Assembly: GCA_946481225.1 (NCBI GenBank)
Contig: CAMLNJ010000183.1
Span: 1 to 6,390, forward strand
Source: an uncultured Verrucomicrobiota bacterium
Lineage (GTDB): Bacteria; Verrucomicrobiota; Verrucomicrobiae; Opitutales; Opitutaceae
Direction of reading: 5' to 3'
Length of the DNA: 6,390 nucleotides
Of this stretch, positions 1 through 5,536 are shown piece after piece. A program made the position numbers and the translations under genes. The notes beneath the pieces were generated by a model, which saw nothing but the letters and a program-made list of their open reading frames with translations, did no database searches and was not told the origin of the DNA. Every line of letters starts with the position of its first letter. Position 1 is the stretch's first letter.

Positions 1-566
1 TCTTCGAGTTCATCGACAAGAATGGGAACGTGCGCCGGGCGCATGAACTCGAGCGCGGAGGCGACTACGAAGTGGTGGTCTCCAACGGAGGCGGATTATG
101 GCGTTATCGTCTCGGCGACACGGTGGAATGCACGGGGCATCTTATCGCGGTGCCGACACTGCGGTTTCTCGGACGCGCGGGAAACGTGAGCGATCTGCGC
201 GGGGAAAAGCTCAGCGAGACATTCGTCGCCGAGGTGCTTCGCGGACTGTGGCGGCGCGACGCGCGTCCGGAATTCGCGGTGTTGAGGGCGTTGCCAAGGG
301 AGTCGGGCTATCGATTGGATGTATCCGAGGCCGGGGAGAGCGAGTCGGCGCTGGAGGCGAGGTTGGACGCGGCTTTGTCGGAGAATCCGCACTACGCGTG
401 GGCCCGGCGGCTGGGGCAGCTGGCGCCGGCGCGTGTCCGCGTTGCGGGGCCGGGCGTCGCGCGCGAGGTGTTGCGGTCGCATCGAAGCGGAATCGGCGAT
501 GCGAAGCCCGCGGTGTTGATCGGGCCCGGGGATGTCGATTGCGAGGAGGCGGGGAGGCCGTCATGA
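1..566 (+). CDS. GH3-family acyl-adenylating enzyme, C-terminal part (5' end outside window)
   Basis: The open frame enters from the left edge (first full codon at base 3) and gives 187 visible residues ending in TGA. Residues 31-41 contain the GLWRYRLGD stretch, which is the YRxGD nucleotide-binding motif of GH3 enzymes. It is followed by PTLRFLGRAGN (51-61) and GEKLSETFV (67-75), where bacterial GH3 proteins switch into the mobile C-terminal domain. Members of this family, best known from plant auxin and jasmonate conjugation, activate a carboxylic acid as acyl-AMP and usually pass the acyl group to an amine. Substrates of bacterial members are mostly unknown. The N-terminal half, with the other ATP motifs and the acyl pocket, is not visible, so the substrate cannot be guessed. 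There is no frameshift in the visible part, so it is cut only by the window. Its TGA overlaps the ATG of the next gene, which suggests translational coupling to the two membrane proteins behind it. Confidence 0.85.
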   Translation, partial: FEFIDKNGNVRRAHELERGGDYEVVVSNGGGLWRYRLGDTVECTGHLIAVPTLRFLGRAGNVSDLRGEKLSETFVAEVLRGLWRRDARPEFAVLRALPRESGYRLDVSEAGESESALEARLDAALSENPHYAWARRLGQLAPARVRVAGPGVAREVLRSHRSGIGDAKPAVLIGPGDVDCEEAGRPS

Positions 567-994
567 GTCGTCTTGTGTGGATTTCCGAAGCGAGCTCCGC
601 GTATCTGGGGATCTTGTCGGTCTACCATGTGTGGACGGGCGCGATCTCTTTTTTCGCGCCCGGGTTCGCGCTTCGATTTTATCGCGGGATGTATGGCTGC
701 GACCCGGTGGAGCGAAGGCATCTGACGCTTGTGATGCGACCATGGGGGGCGCTCGCGATTTTCGCGGGGCTGGCGGGCTTCGTGGCTTTTATCGAGCCGC
801 AGGCGCGCGTGTGGATAGTCGGGGCGACGGCGGTGTTGCTCGCGTTGCGGATCGGCTACCGCGTCGCGTTGCGGCGGGAACTGGCCGACATCGCGCGCAT
901 CGATGCGCGTCGAAACAGGATAAGCGTGTCGATGCTGGCGAGCGGTCTGTTCCTGCTGCTTGGCGAACTGACGAACCGGTTTCTTTCCCTATGA
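563..994 (+). CDS. Small four-helix membrane protein, first of a tandem paralogous pair
   Basis: A 143-residue protein with four predicted membrane helices, at about residues 13-35, 60-78, 82-98 and 120-137, and a basic arginine-rich loop at 99-119 (RVALRRELADIARIDARR). I do not recognise a characterised family. The pattern of YHVxxG near the first helix, a proline after it and RIGxR at the end of the third helix recalls small DUF4345-like integral membrane proteins, but that is only a resemblance. The ATG overlaps the stop of the GH3 gene (ATGA), and GGAGG at 553-557, five bases upstream, is a good ribosome binding site and decides the start. Its own stop overlaps the next gene in the same way. 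Position 21 onward aligns without gaps to position 18 onward of the next protein, which suggests a duplication. A role as a partner or membrane anchor of the GH3 pathway is inferred from the operon only. Confidence 0.8.
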   Translation: MSRLVWISEASSAYLGILSVYHVWTGAISFFAPGFALRFYRGMYGCDPVERRHLTLVMRPWGALAIFAGLAGFVAFIEPQARVWIVGATAVLLALRIGYRVALRRELADIARIDARRNRISVSMLASGLFLLLGELTNRFLSL

Positions 995-1437
995 AATCAC
1001 CCTACCACCTGCTGCGAGGACTGCTTTGGCTGATTTGCGTGTATCACGTGACGATCGGCGTCGCGGCGTTTTTGCCGCCCGCGACCGTGAAGGCGACGGC
1101 TCTTGCGATCCTCGGGCTGAATTTGCCGGACGAGCCGGCGCTCTATCAGGTGATCAAGTCGTTCGGCGTGTATGCCGGCGTCTTTGGCGTGATGATGGGC
1201 TTGGCGGCTTACGATCCGGTGAAGAATCGCGCGATGATCACGGTGGGCGTGATATTGTTCGCGGTCCGTATCGGTCAGCGGCTGGCGGCCTTGGACGCGC
1301 TTGAGCGGGATTTCGGAGTGAGCGCGGGGCGCAATGTCGGAACCGTTGCGTTTGTCGCGGGGCTCGGGCTCGCGTTGGCGTGGTTTCGCTGGCGCTTGTG
1401 GCGGGATATGCGAGGTGAGAAAGCCGCCTCGACCTAG
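991..1437 (+). CDS. Small four-helix membrane protein, second of a tandem paralogous pair
   Basis: A 148-residue protein with four predicted membrane helices, at about residues 8-30, 55-74, 81-98 and 114-132, and a basic C-terminal tail (WFRWRLWRDMRGEK, 131-144). It shares YHVxxG (18-23), a glycine-rich second helix and RIGxR (93-97) with the preceding gene product at nearly the same spacing, so the two are probably paralogs that have diverged strongly. The start ATG overlaps the previous stop (ATGA at 991-994). No Shine-Dalgarno sequence precedes it (TTCTTTCCCT), so translation probably depends on ribosomes finishing the gene before. The function is unknown. Pairs of related small membrane proteins often form hetero-oligomers, which is a possibility but not shown. 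The TAG stop lies only five bases from the stop of the convergent diiron gene. Confidence 0.8.
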   Translation: MKSPYHLLRGLLWLICVYHVTIGVAAFLPPATVKATALAILGLNLPDEPALYQVIKSFGVYAGVFGVMMGLAAYDPVKNRAMITVGVILFAVRIGQRLAALDALERDFGVSAGRNVGTVAFVAGLGLALAWFRWRLWRDMRGEKAAST

Positions 1438-1444
1438 GCAGGCT
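1422..1444 (-). terminator. Possible hairpin terminator at the convergent junction
   Basis: AGCCGCCT (1422-1429) pairs with AGGC (1436-1439) and GGCT (1441-1444), giving eight base pairs with one bulged A at 1440 and a six-base loop. Read on the minus strand, the stem is followed by TTCTC, which together with the last paired T resembles a short T tract. It could therefore end the diiron oxygenase transcript. It overlaps both coding ends, so there is no separate terminator space between the two convergent genes. The T tract is short and the case is weak. Confidence 0.3.
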
Positions 1445-2342
1445 AAAGGACGGGCCGGGTTTCGCCGACGAGAGCCGACTCAAGGTCGCGCAGCTCGCGG
1501 AAGCGGTCCGCCAACGCGAAGGTGCGTGGTTCCCGGCGCCGGCTATAGATGCCCGCGAGATAATCGGAGCGATCATCCAAGGCGAGCAGCTCGCCGCGCA
1601 GTTTGCCGAGCAGCGGGCGGAGGGACGGCGCTTCGTCGGCGAGGTGCAGGACGACTCGCCATGCTGCGCGCTTTGGCAGGCGGAAAAATTCGCGCAGGAT
1701 AAAGACAAAGAGCCAGCGATTGAGGAAGCGGGCGGCGGGAGCAAGAGCGGGCCAGATTTCTCGGAGCAGCTCGCCGTCGAGGCCCACGTGGCGCGCTTCA
1801 TCGAGGGAGTGGAGCCGGTGCAGGTTCACGAAGTGGGGTTCGCAGGTCGCGGGGCCGTTGATGATCTCGTGGGAGGCCGTGATGGTGCGTTCCTCGATGA
1901 TCATCGCGAGCCAGAGGCAGAAGGGGAATCTCCAAGGGCGCCGCGCGCAGTAGCCGAAGAGGGCCAGAGGAACGGAACCGAGACGGACGAAGTGGTGGTA
2001 GTTGTCGCGATACAGCGTGGGTTCGCATGCCCGGTGGAGGGCATGGAACCACGCGGTGTGCCGTTGTTCGTCATCGCGAAATTCGGCGAGGCGGCCGGCC
2101 AAGGGGTAGCCCGCGTAGCGAGCGATCAACGCGGGCAAGGCGTGGTTGGCCAGCATGCGTTCCAAGAAGATGAAGTGCTCGTGGTAGCAACTGGCGAAAA
2201 GCTGGTTGTAGCGCAGCTGCAGAGCAGCAGGGAGTTTCCCGTGAGTCGGGGTATGCGCGAGAGGCGTGAGATGCGGCGGAACGAAGAGCTGCGAACGGTC
2301 GATGTTCCCGATCAAAAAATCCGCGGTGGCCGAAGTGCGCAT
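1443..2342 (-). CDS. AurF/CmlI-like non-haem diiron oxygenase
   Basis: A 299-residue, mostly helical protein with a ferritin-like diiron ligand set: E61 (FLERML; E55 is an alternative), ExxH at 92-95 (DDEQRH), E150/E151 (IIEERT), and H178-x3-E182-x2-H185 (HSLDEARH). The extra histidine in the last motif is the hallmark of the AurF/CmlI arylamine N-oxygenase family (AurF ligands E101, E136, H139, E196, H223, E227, H230), and the 223/227/230 spacing is matched exactly. Known members oxidise aromatic amines to hydroxylamines or nitro groups with O2, and relatives oxidise carbon. The protein is shorter than AurF (about 336 residues), mainly at the N-terminus. The frame stays open upstream to 2690, but the upstream residues are low-complexity and proline/arginine-rich, so I chose the ATG at 2342 (MRTSATADFL). 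No Shine-Dalgarno is visible. The substrate is unknown. The GH3 operon facing it is a candidate partner by proximity only. Confidence 0.8.
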   Translation of the reverse strand: MRTSATADFLIGNIDRSQLFVPPHLTPLAHTPTHGKLPAALQLRYNQLFASCYHEHFIFLERMLANHALPALIARYAGYPLAGRLAEFRDDEQRHTAWFHALHRACEPTLYRDNYHHFVRLGSVPLALFGYCARRPWRFPFCLWLAMIIEERTITASHEIINGPATCEPHFVNLHRLHSLDEARHVGLDGELLREIWPALAPAARFLNRWLFVFILREFFRLPKRAAWRVVLHLADEAPSLRPLLGKLRGELLALDDRSDYLAGIYSRRREPRTFALADRFRELRDLESALVGETRPVL

Positions 2343-2344
2343 GG

Positions 2345-2359
2345 GAACTTCAGGAGTTC
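2345..2359 (-). promoter_or_regulatory. Small inverted repeat directly before the diiron oxygenase start
   Basis: GAACT (2345-2349) and AGTTC (2355-2359) are perfect inverted arms around TCAGG. The repeat ends two bases before the chosen ATG, exactly where a ribosome site would be. In the mRNA it would form a five-pair hairpin, and in DNA it could be an operator half-site pair. The arms are short, so chance is a real alternative. Confidence 0.2.
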
Positions 2360-2600
2360 TAAAAGAAGGCGCGCTCAATGGTCCAGCGCGGCCGGTGGCG
2401 GCGATGAGGGCGCAGGCGAGGGCGGGGTGATATCGAGATTTTTGGCGGAACCAGCCGACGGCGAGATGACGAGGCGGGTGAAATGGAGCGCGTGCGCGGA
2501 GAGGTTTGCGCGGCACAGAGTGAATAACGCGAGGAGCGCCAGCGCGGCGAAGAGATGTCGCGGACCGATCACTGATTGCTTGGGGCTGCTCGGCCGATCC

Positions 2601-2622
2601 ACGGGCGGAGAGCCCCGCCCGT
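2601..2622. repeat. Perfect GC-rich hairpin (8-bp stem, 6-base loop), REP-like
   Basis: ACGGGCGG (2601-2608) and CCGCCCGT (2615-2622) are exact inverse complements around the loop AGAGCC. There is no T tract on either side, so it is not a standard intrinsic terminator. It sits 41 bases from a second hairpin of the same stem and loop size. The pair resembles extragenic palindromic (REP/BIME-like) elements found between bacterial genes. Multicopy status cannot be judged from one window. Confidence 0.5.
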
Positions 2623-2663
2623 TCACCTTGAGTCGTAAAGGGCCAAGGGCGGCAGGCTTCGGA

Positions 2664-2685
2664 GGGACGCCGGGGAGGGCGTCCC
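2664..2685. repeat. Perfect GC-rich hairpin just after the carbonic anhydrase stop
   Basis: GGGACGCC (2664-2671) and GGCGTCCC (2678-2685) are exact inverse complements around the loop GGGGAG. On the minus strand the hairpin begins eight bases after the carbonic anhydrase stop codon, so it may protect the 3' end of that mRNA or help end transcription. No T run follows. The same 8-6-8 geometry as the neighbouring hairpin suggests both belong to one composite element. Confidence 0.5.
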
Positions 2686-2693
2686 GCCAAGGG

Positions 2694-3341
2694 TCACTCG
2701 CCGAGCTCGGCGAGGGCGGCCTTGTAGGTGGTCTCGGCTTCGGCGGCGGAGGAGGCGCTTACCTTGAGGTCACGGAGGTGGCCGTCTTTAAGGCCGTAGA
2801 TCCATCCGTGGACGGTAAGGTTCTGGCCGCGGTCCCAGGCGTCGCGCACGACGGTGGTCTGGGAGACGTTTTGCACCTGCTCGATGACGTTGAGTTCGCA
2901 GAGCCGATCGACTTGGGCGTTTTGGTCGCGGAGGGCGCAGAGGCAGGCTTCGTGTTTCACCTTCACGTCCTGGACGTGGCGGAGCCAGTTGTCGGCGAGG
3001 CCGACGCGGTCGCAGCGGAGGGTGGCGCGCACGCCGCCGCAGCCGTAGTGGCCGACGACCATGACGTGCTTCACCTTGAGGACGTCGACGGCGTATTGGA
3101 GGACGGAGAGGCAGTTCAAGTCGGCGTGGACGACCACGTTGGCGATGTTGCGGTGGACGAAAACCTCGCCGGGGAGGAGGCCGATGATCTCGTTGGCGGG
3201 CACGCGGCTGTCGGAGCAGCCGATCCAGAGGTATTCCGGGTTTTGCTGGCGGGAGAGCTTAACGAAGAACTCGGGATCGCGCTGGGTGATCGACTGGGCC
3301 CAGGCACGGTTCTGGGCGAAGAGGTGGGCGAGATGGTCCAT
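2694..3341 (-). CDS. can: Beta-carbonic anhydrase (type II, E. coli Can-like)
   Basis: A 215-residue enzyme that interconverts CO2 and bicarbonate in the cytoplasm and supplies bicarbonate for carboxylation reactions. The zinc ligands and catalytic pair stand at the E. coli Can positions: C42, D44 and R46 in CSDSR, and H98 and C101 in GHYGCGG. The residues of the type II allosteric bicarbonate pocket are also present (W39, R64, and a tyrosine at 182, equivalent to Tyr181), so the enzyme is probably pH- and bicarbonate-regulated. Other family stretches are FVHRNIAN (61-68) and TVHGWIYGLKDG (176-187). E. coli Can has 220 residues, so this one is full-length. I chose the ATG at 3341 (MDHLAHLF). 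The frame extends to a TTG at 3413, but the extra 24 residues are proline-rich and unlike the family. No Shine-Dalgarno is visible. It appears to be transcribed alone, with a strong hairpin right after the stop. Confidence 0.95.
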   Translation of the reverse strand: MDHLAHLFAQNRAWAQSITQRDPEFFVKLSRQQNPEYLWIGCSDSRVPANEIIGLLPGEVFVHRNIANVVVHADLNCLSVLQYAVDVLKVKHVMVVGHYGCGGVRATLRCDRVGLADNWLRHVQDVKVKHEACLCALRDQNAQVDRLCELNVIEQVQNVSQTTVVRDAWDRGQNLTVHGWIYGLKDGHLRDLKVSASSAAEAETTYKAALAELGE

Positions 3342-3498
3342 GGTTGCGACGGGAGCTTGGGAGGGAGCGTCGGGGGGCCAAGGAAAAGCTTTAGCGGGAC
3401 GGGGAGGGGGCAAAAGACGGTCTTATGCGTTTGTTCCCATGCGCGAGGCGGGTCCGAGGCCGATGCCGGGCGGCGGTGGCGAGGGATAAAATCGTGGC
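3342..3498. promoter_or_regulatory. Divergent intergenic region between can and the microprotein gene
   Basis: The 157 bases between two divergent starts should hold both promoters. On the plus strand TAAAAT (3487-3492) matches five of six bases of a -10 box, but no -35 lies 17 bases upstream. Transcription from it would begin near the ATG at 3499, giving a leaderless mRNA. On the minus strand CATAAG (3427-3422) is a weak -10-like box for can, also without a -35. A palindrome AAAGCTTT lies at 3385-3392. No operator of a known regulator is recognised. Confidence 0.3.
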
Positions 3499-3675
3499 AT
3501 GAAAACTCGAATCACATCCCAAGTCGGCGCGCGGTTCCGGCGCGCCATCGTGCATCGTGGCGGGTGGCAGGGGCGTCGCGGCGCCATCGGCTGGTCGCTG
3601 GCGTATCTGGTGTTTGGCGGCGGTCTCGTCGGGGCCGTGGTGATTTATCTGCTCGTGAAGATGATCGGCGGCTGA
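3499..3675 (+). CDS. Single-helix membrane microprotein (58 residues)
   Basis: The reading frame starts with ATGAAAACT and ends with TGA. The product has a strongly basic N-terminal half (MKTRITSQVGARFRRAIVHR, then GRR at 25-27) with no acidic residue, followed by one hydrophobic helix at about residues 31-53 (AYLVFGGGLVGAVVIYLL) and a short KMIGG end. By the positive-inside rule the N-terminus would be cytoplasmic. The base composition and helix design look like a real protein, and the gene fits exactly between its neighbours, 41 bases from the convergent pilT stop. No good Shine-Dalgarno exists (GAGG lies 14 bases away). I recognise no family. It could be a regulator or assembly factor of a membrane complex, but nothing visible says which. 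It may also not be expressed. Confidence 0.55.
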   Translation: MKTRITSQVGARFRRAIVHRGGWQGRRGAIGWSLAYLVFGGGLVGAVVIYLLVKMIGG

Positions 3676-3716
3676 TGCCGGCCGAGGAGGGCGGGACGTC
3701 CGTGCCGACGGCGGCC

Positions 3717-4772
3717 TCAGGCGACGCGGCGCTTGAGCATGTCGGGGTGGCGCGCGCGGCTCATGGCGACGTCGTAGGTGATGCGGCACCGCGTGTAGAG
3801 CGCGTGCAGGGCGGTGTCCAAGAGCTGCATGCCTTCGCGGGAGCCGGTCTGGATGGTGTTGTCCAGCAGGTGGAGTTGGTTTTCGCGGATGATGTTCCGG
3901 ATGGCGCCGTTCGCGATCATGAGTTCGCAGGCGAGCGCTCGGCCGCCGTCGAGCGAGGGGAGGAGTTCCTGCGAGACGATGCCTTGGATGCTGTTGGAGA
4001 GCTGCATGACGACCTGGCGCTGGGCGTTGCCCTCGAAGGTGCCGATGATGCGCTCGATCGCCTGGCTGGTGCTGGGCGAGTGCATGGTGGCGAGGACGAG
4101 GTGCCCGGTCTCGGCGGCGTTGAGCGCGGTGGCGATGGCGCCGTGGTCGCGCATCTCGCCGACGACGATGACGTCGGGGTCCTGGCGTAGGGCGTGGATG
4201 AGGGCGCGGGAAAAGGACTTGGTGTCGGTGAGGACCTCCTGCTGCACGACGATGGCGAGGTTGTTGTCGTGCACGTATTCGATGGGGTCCTCGATGGTGA
4301 CGATCTTGCAGCGGCGCTCGCGGTTGATGAGGTCGACGAGGTAGTTGAGCGTGGTGGTCTTGCCCGCGCCGGTGGGGCCGGTGATGAGGATGAGGCCGTT
4401 GCGGCGTCGGACGAGGTCGTCGATCTTGGCCGGGAGGCCGAGCTCCTCGCGCGAGAAGATGCGGTGGCCGCAGAAGCGGATGCTGAGCTCGGGCGCGCCG
4501 TTGCGGCGGTAGAGGGTGACGCGCATGCGGCCGACGGCGGCGTGGTGGAGCGAGACGCAGAGCTCCCAGTCGCGCTCGAAGGCGGCGCGCTGGAGGGGGT
4601 TGAGCATGGCTTCGAGGAAGGATCCGGTGTCCTCGGTGGTGACGGGGCCGGCGTCGGCGAAGAGGATCTCGCCGTTGACGCGGAGGCTGGGGGCGACGCC
4701 GACGATGAGGTGGAGGTCGGAGGCGCGGGACTCGGCGACGAGGGCGAAGAGGCGGTCGAGCTTGGGGGTCAT
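3717..4772 (-). CDS. pilT: PilT, type IV pilus retraction ATPase
   Basis: A complete 351-residue cytoplasmic hexameric ATPase that pulls type IV pili back and so powers twitching motility and DNA uptake. All motor motifs are present: the N-terminal PAS-like domain with ASDLHL (17-22), Walker A GPTGAGKT (132-139), the Asp box EDPIEY (161-166), Walker B DPDVIVVGEMRD (198-209, E206) and the His box with ETGHLVLATMH (221-231). The AIRNIIRE motif at 290-297 is the retraction-specific signature (AIRNLIRE in other PilT proteins) and separates it from PilB extension motors and from GspE. The start ATG overlaps the stop of the TPR gene (ATGA at 4772-4769), with no Shine-Dalgarno, so it is probably translated by coupling. 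No pilin or PilB, PilC or PilU gene is in the window. A PilU-like paralog is less likely given the intact AIRN motif. Confidence 0.95.
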   Translation of the reverse strand: MTPKLDRLFALVAESRASDLHLIVGVAPSLRVNGEILFADAGPVTTEDTGSFLEAMLNPLQRAAFERDWELCVSLHHAAVGRMRVTLYRRNGAPELSIRFCGHRIFSREELGLPAKIDDLVRRRNGLILITGPTGAGKTTTLNYLVDLINRERRCKIVTIEDPIEYVHDNNLAIVVQQEVLTDTKSFSRALIHALRQDPDVIVVGEMRDHGAIATALNAAETGHLVLATMHSPSTSQAIERIIGTFEGNAQRQVVMQLSNSIQGIVSQELLPSLDGGRALACELMIANGAIRNIIRENQLHLLDNTIQTGSREGMQLLDTALHALYTRCRITYDVAMSRARHPDMLKRRVA

Positions 4773-5536
4773 GCGAAGCGGGATCGGAGGCGGCGAAGGA
4801 AGCGGGAGAAGAGGCCGGTGTCGGAGATCGCCAAGGTCAGTTCGTGCAGGCCGGGGAGGGCGGCGTCGAGCTGGGCGGCCTGGGCGAGGGACTGGCGGGC
4901 GCGGCCGGAAAGGCCGAGGGCGAGTTCGTGGCGGGCGACCTCGAGCCAGGCGACGGCGCGCTCGGGGGCGAGCTCGACGGCGCGGCGGGCGTGGGCGAGG
5001 GCTTGCGCGAAGCGCCGGTAGAAGGCGTGGATGCGGGCGGCGAGCCAGTGGAGGGTCCAGTCGCGGGGACGGAGGGCGAGGGCGCGCTCGAAGCAGTAGG
5101 GCGCTCCGGAGTCGTCGCGGGAGAGGAGAACCTCGCCGCGGGCGAGCCAGACGTAGGGAGTGTCGCCGCGCTCCTCGAAGGCGGCGTCGGAGAAGGCCAT
5201 GGCGGCGCCGGGCTCGCCGACCCGGGCGAGGACGACGGCCTTGGCGGCGAGGAGCTCGGGGTCCTTCGGGAAGCGTTCGAGGGCCTTGTCGACCCAGAGC
5301 TTGGCCTCGCGGTATTCGCCGAGCTCGACGAGCATGCGGACCTGGGAGCACCAGGCGTGGGTGTTGGCGGAATTGTGCTCGAGGACGCGGGAGTAGGCGC
5401 GGAGGGCGAGGTCGTAGCGACCGGTCTGATACAGCTCGGTCGCCTCGGAGAGGTGCCAGGCCTCGTCGCGAACGGCGTCGCCGCGGTTGTCGTCGCGGTC
5501 GATGGGGCCGAGTTCGAGGTTGTTGAAGCGGCTCAT
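4769..5536 (-). CDS. Tetratricopeptide-repeat protein, second gene of the pilT operon
   Basis: A 255-residue protein made almost wholly of about six TPR units, at roughly 26-57, 60-92, 93-125, 127-158, 160-191 and 194-226. Each has the expected pattern, for example AxxLYQTGRYDLALRAYSRVL in the first. A short acidic N-terminus (PIDRDDNRGD, 11-20) precedes the repeats and a basic tail (FLRRLRSRF, 246-254) follows them. There is no signal peptide or membrane helix, so it is probably cytoplasmic and acts as a protein-binding scaffold. The ATG at 5536 (MSRFNNLEL) overlaps the stop of the gene before, and an upstream start at 5566 is less likely. TPR proteins of pilus systems such as PilF (PilW) are lipoproteins with a lipobox. 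This protein lacks one, so it is not PilF. Close coupling to pilT suggests a role with the retraction motor or its membrane neighbour, by inference only. Confidence 0.85.
   Translation of the reverse strand: MSRFNNLELGPIDRDDNRGDAVRDEAWHLSEATELYQTGRYDLALRAYSRVLEHNSANTHAWCSQVRMLVELGEYREAKLWVDKALERFPKDPELLAAKAVVLARVGEPGAAMAFSDAAFEERGDTPYVWLARGEVLLSRDDSGAPYCFERALALRPRDWTLHWLAARIHAFYRRFAQALAHARRAVELAPERAVAWLEVARHELALGLSGRARQSLAQAAQLDAALPGLHELTLAISDTGLFSRFLRRLRSRFA

Larger units (their letters stand above)
2343..2693. other. Intergenic stretch without a convincing gene
   Basis: About 350 bases separate the start of the diiron gene from the stop of the carbonic anhydrase. Bases 2601-2685 carry two strong hairpins (listed separately). 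A GTG-started minus-strand reading frame at 2626-2375 would give 83 residues with one hydrophobic run (LFAALALLALFTL) and a Ser/Pro-rich tail. It starts beside a hairpin, has no proper ribosome site, and reads like a shadow. The promoter of the diiron gene presumably lies here, but I see no clear -35/-10 pair. Confidence 0.5.

Noticed and set aside
98..562. Upstream extension of the first membrane protein frame into the GH3 gene
   Set aside because: The extension is an arginine/glycine-rich shadow of GH3 coding sequence. The ATG at 563 has a good ribosome site and the ATGA overlap.
2375..2626. An 83-codon minus-strand frame with one hydrophobic run
   Set aside because: It has a GTG start next to a hairpin, no ribosome site, a low-complexity Ser/Pro tail and no recognisable family. 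A small secreted protein cannot be fully excluded.
2343..2690. N-terminal extension of the diiron oxygenase to 415 residues
   Set aside because: The added 116 residues are proline/arginine-rich, cross both hairpins and have no counterpart in AurF-type proteins.
3676..3716. Possible terminator between the microprotein and pilT ends
   Set aside because: The region is GC-rich with only a short CCGT/ACGG stem and no T tract on either strand.
1644..4190. A plus-strand open frame of about 848 codons running opposite the diiron, can and pilT genes
   Set aside because: Its product is repetitive and rich in Gly, Glu, Val and Ala, as expected for the antisense of GC-rich genes, while the minus strand encodes clear families with intact motifs throughout.
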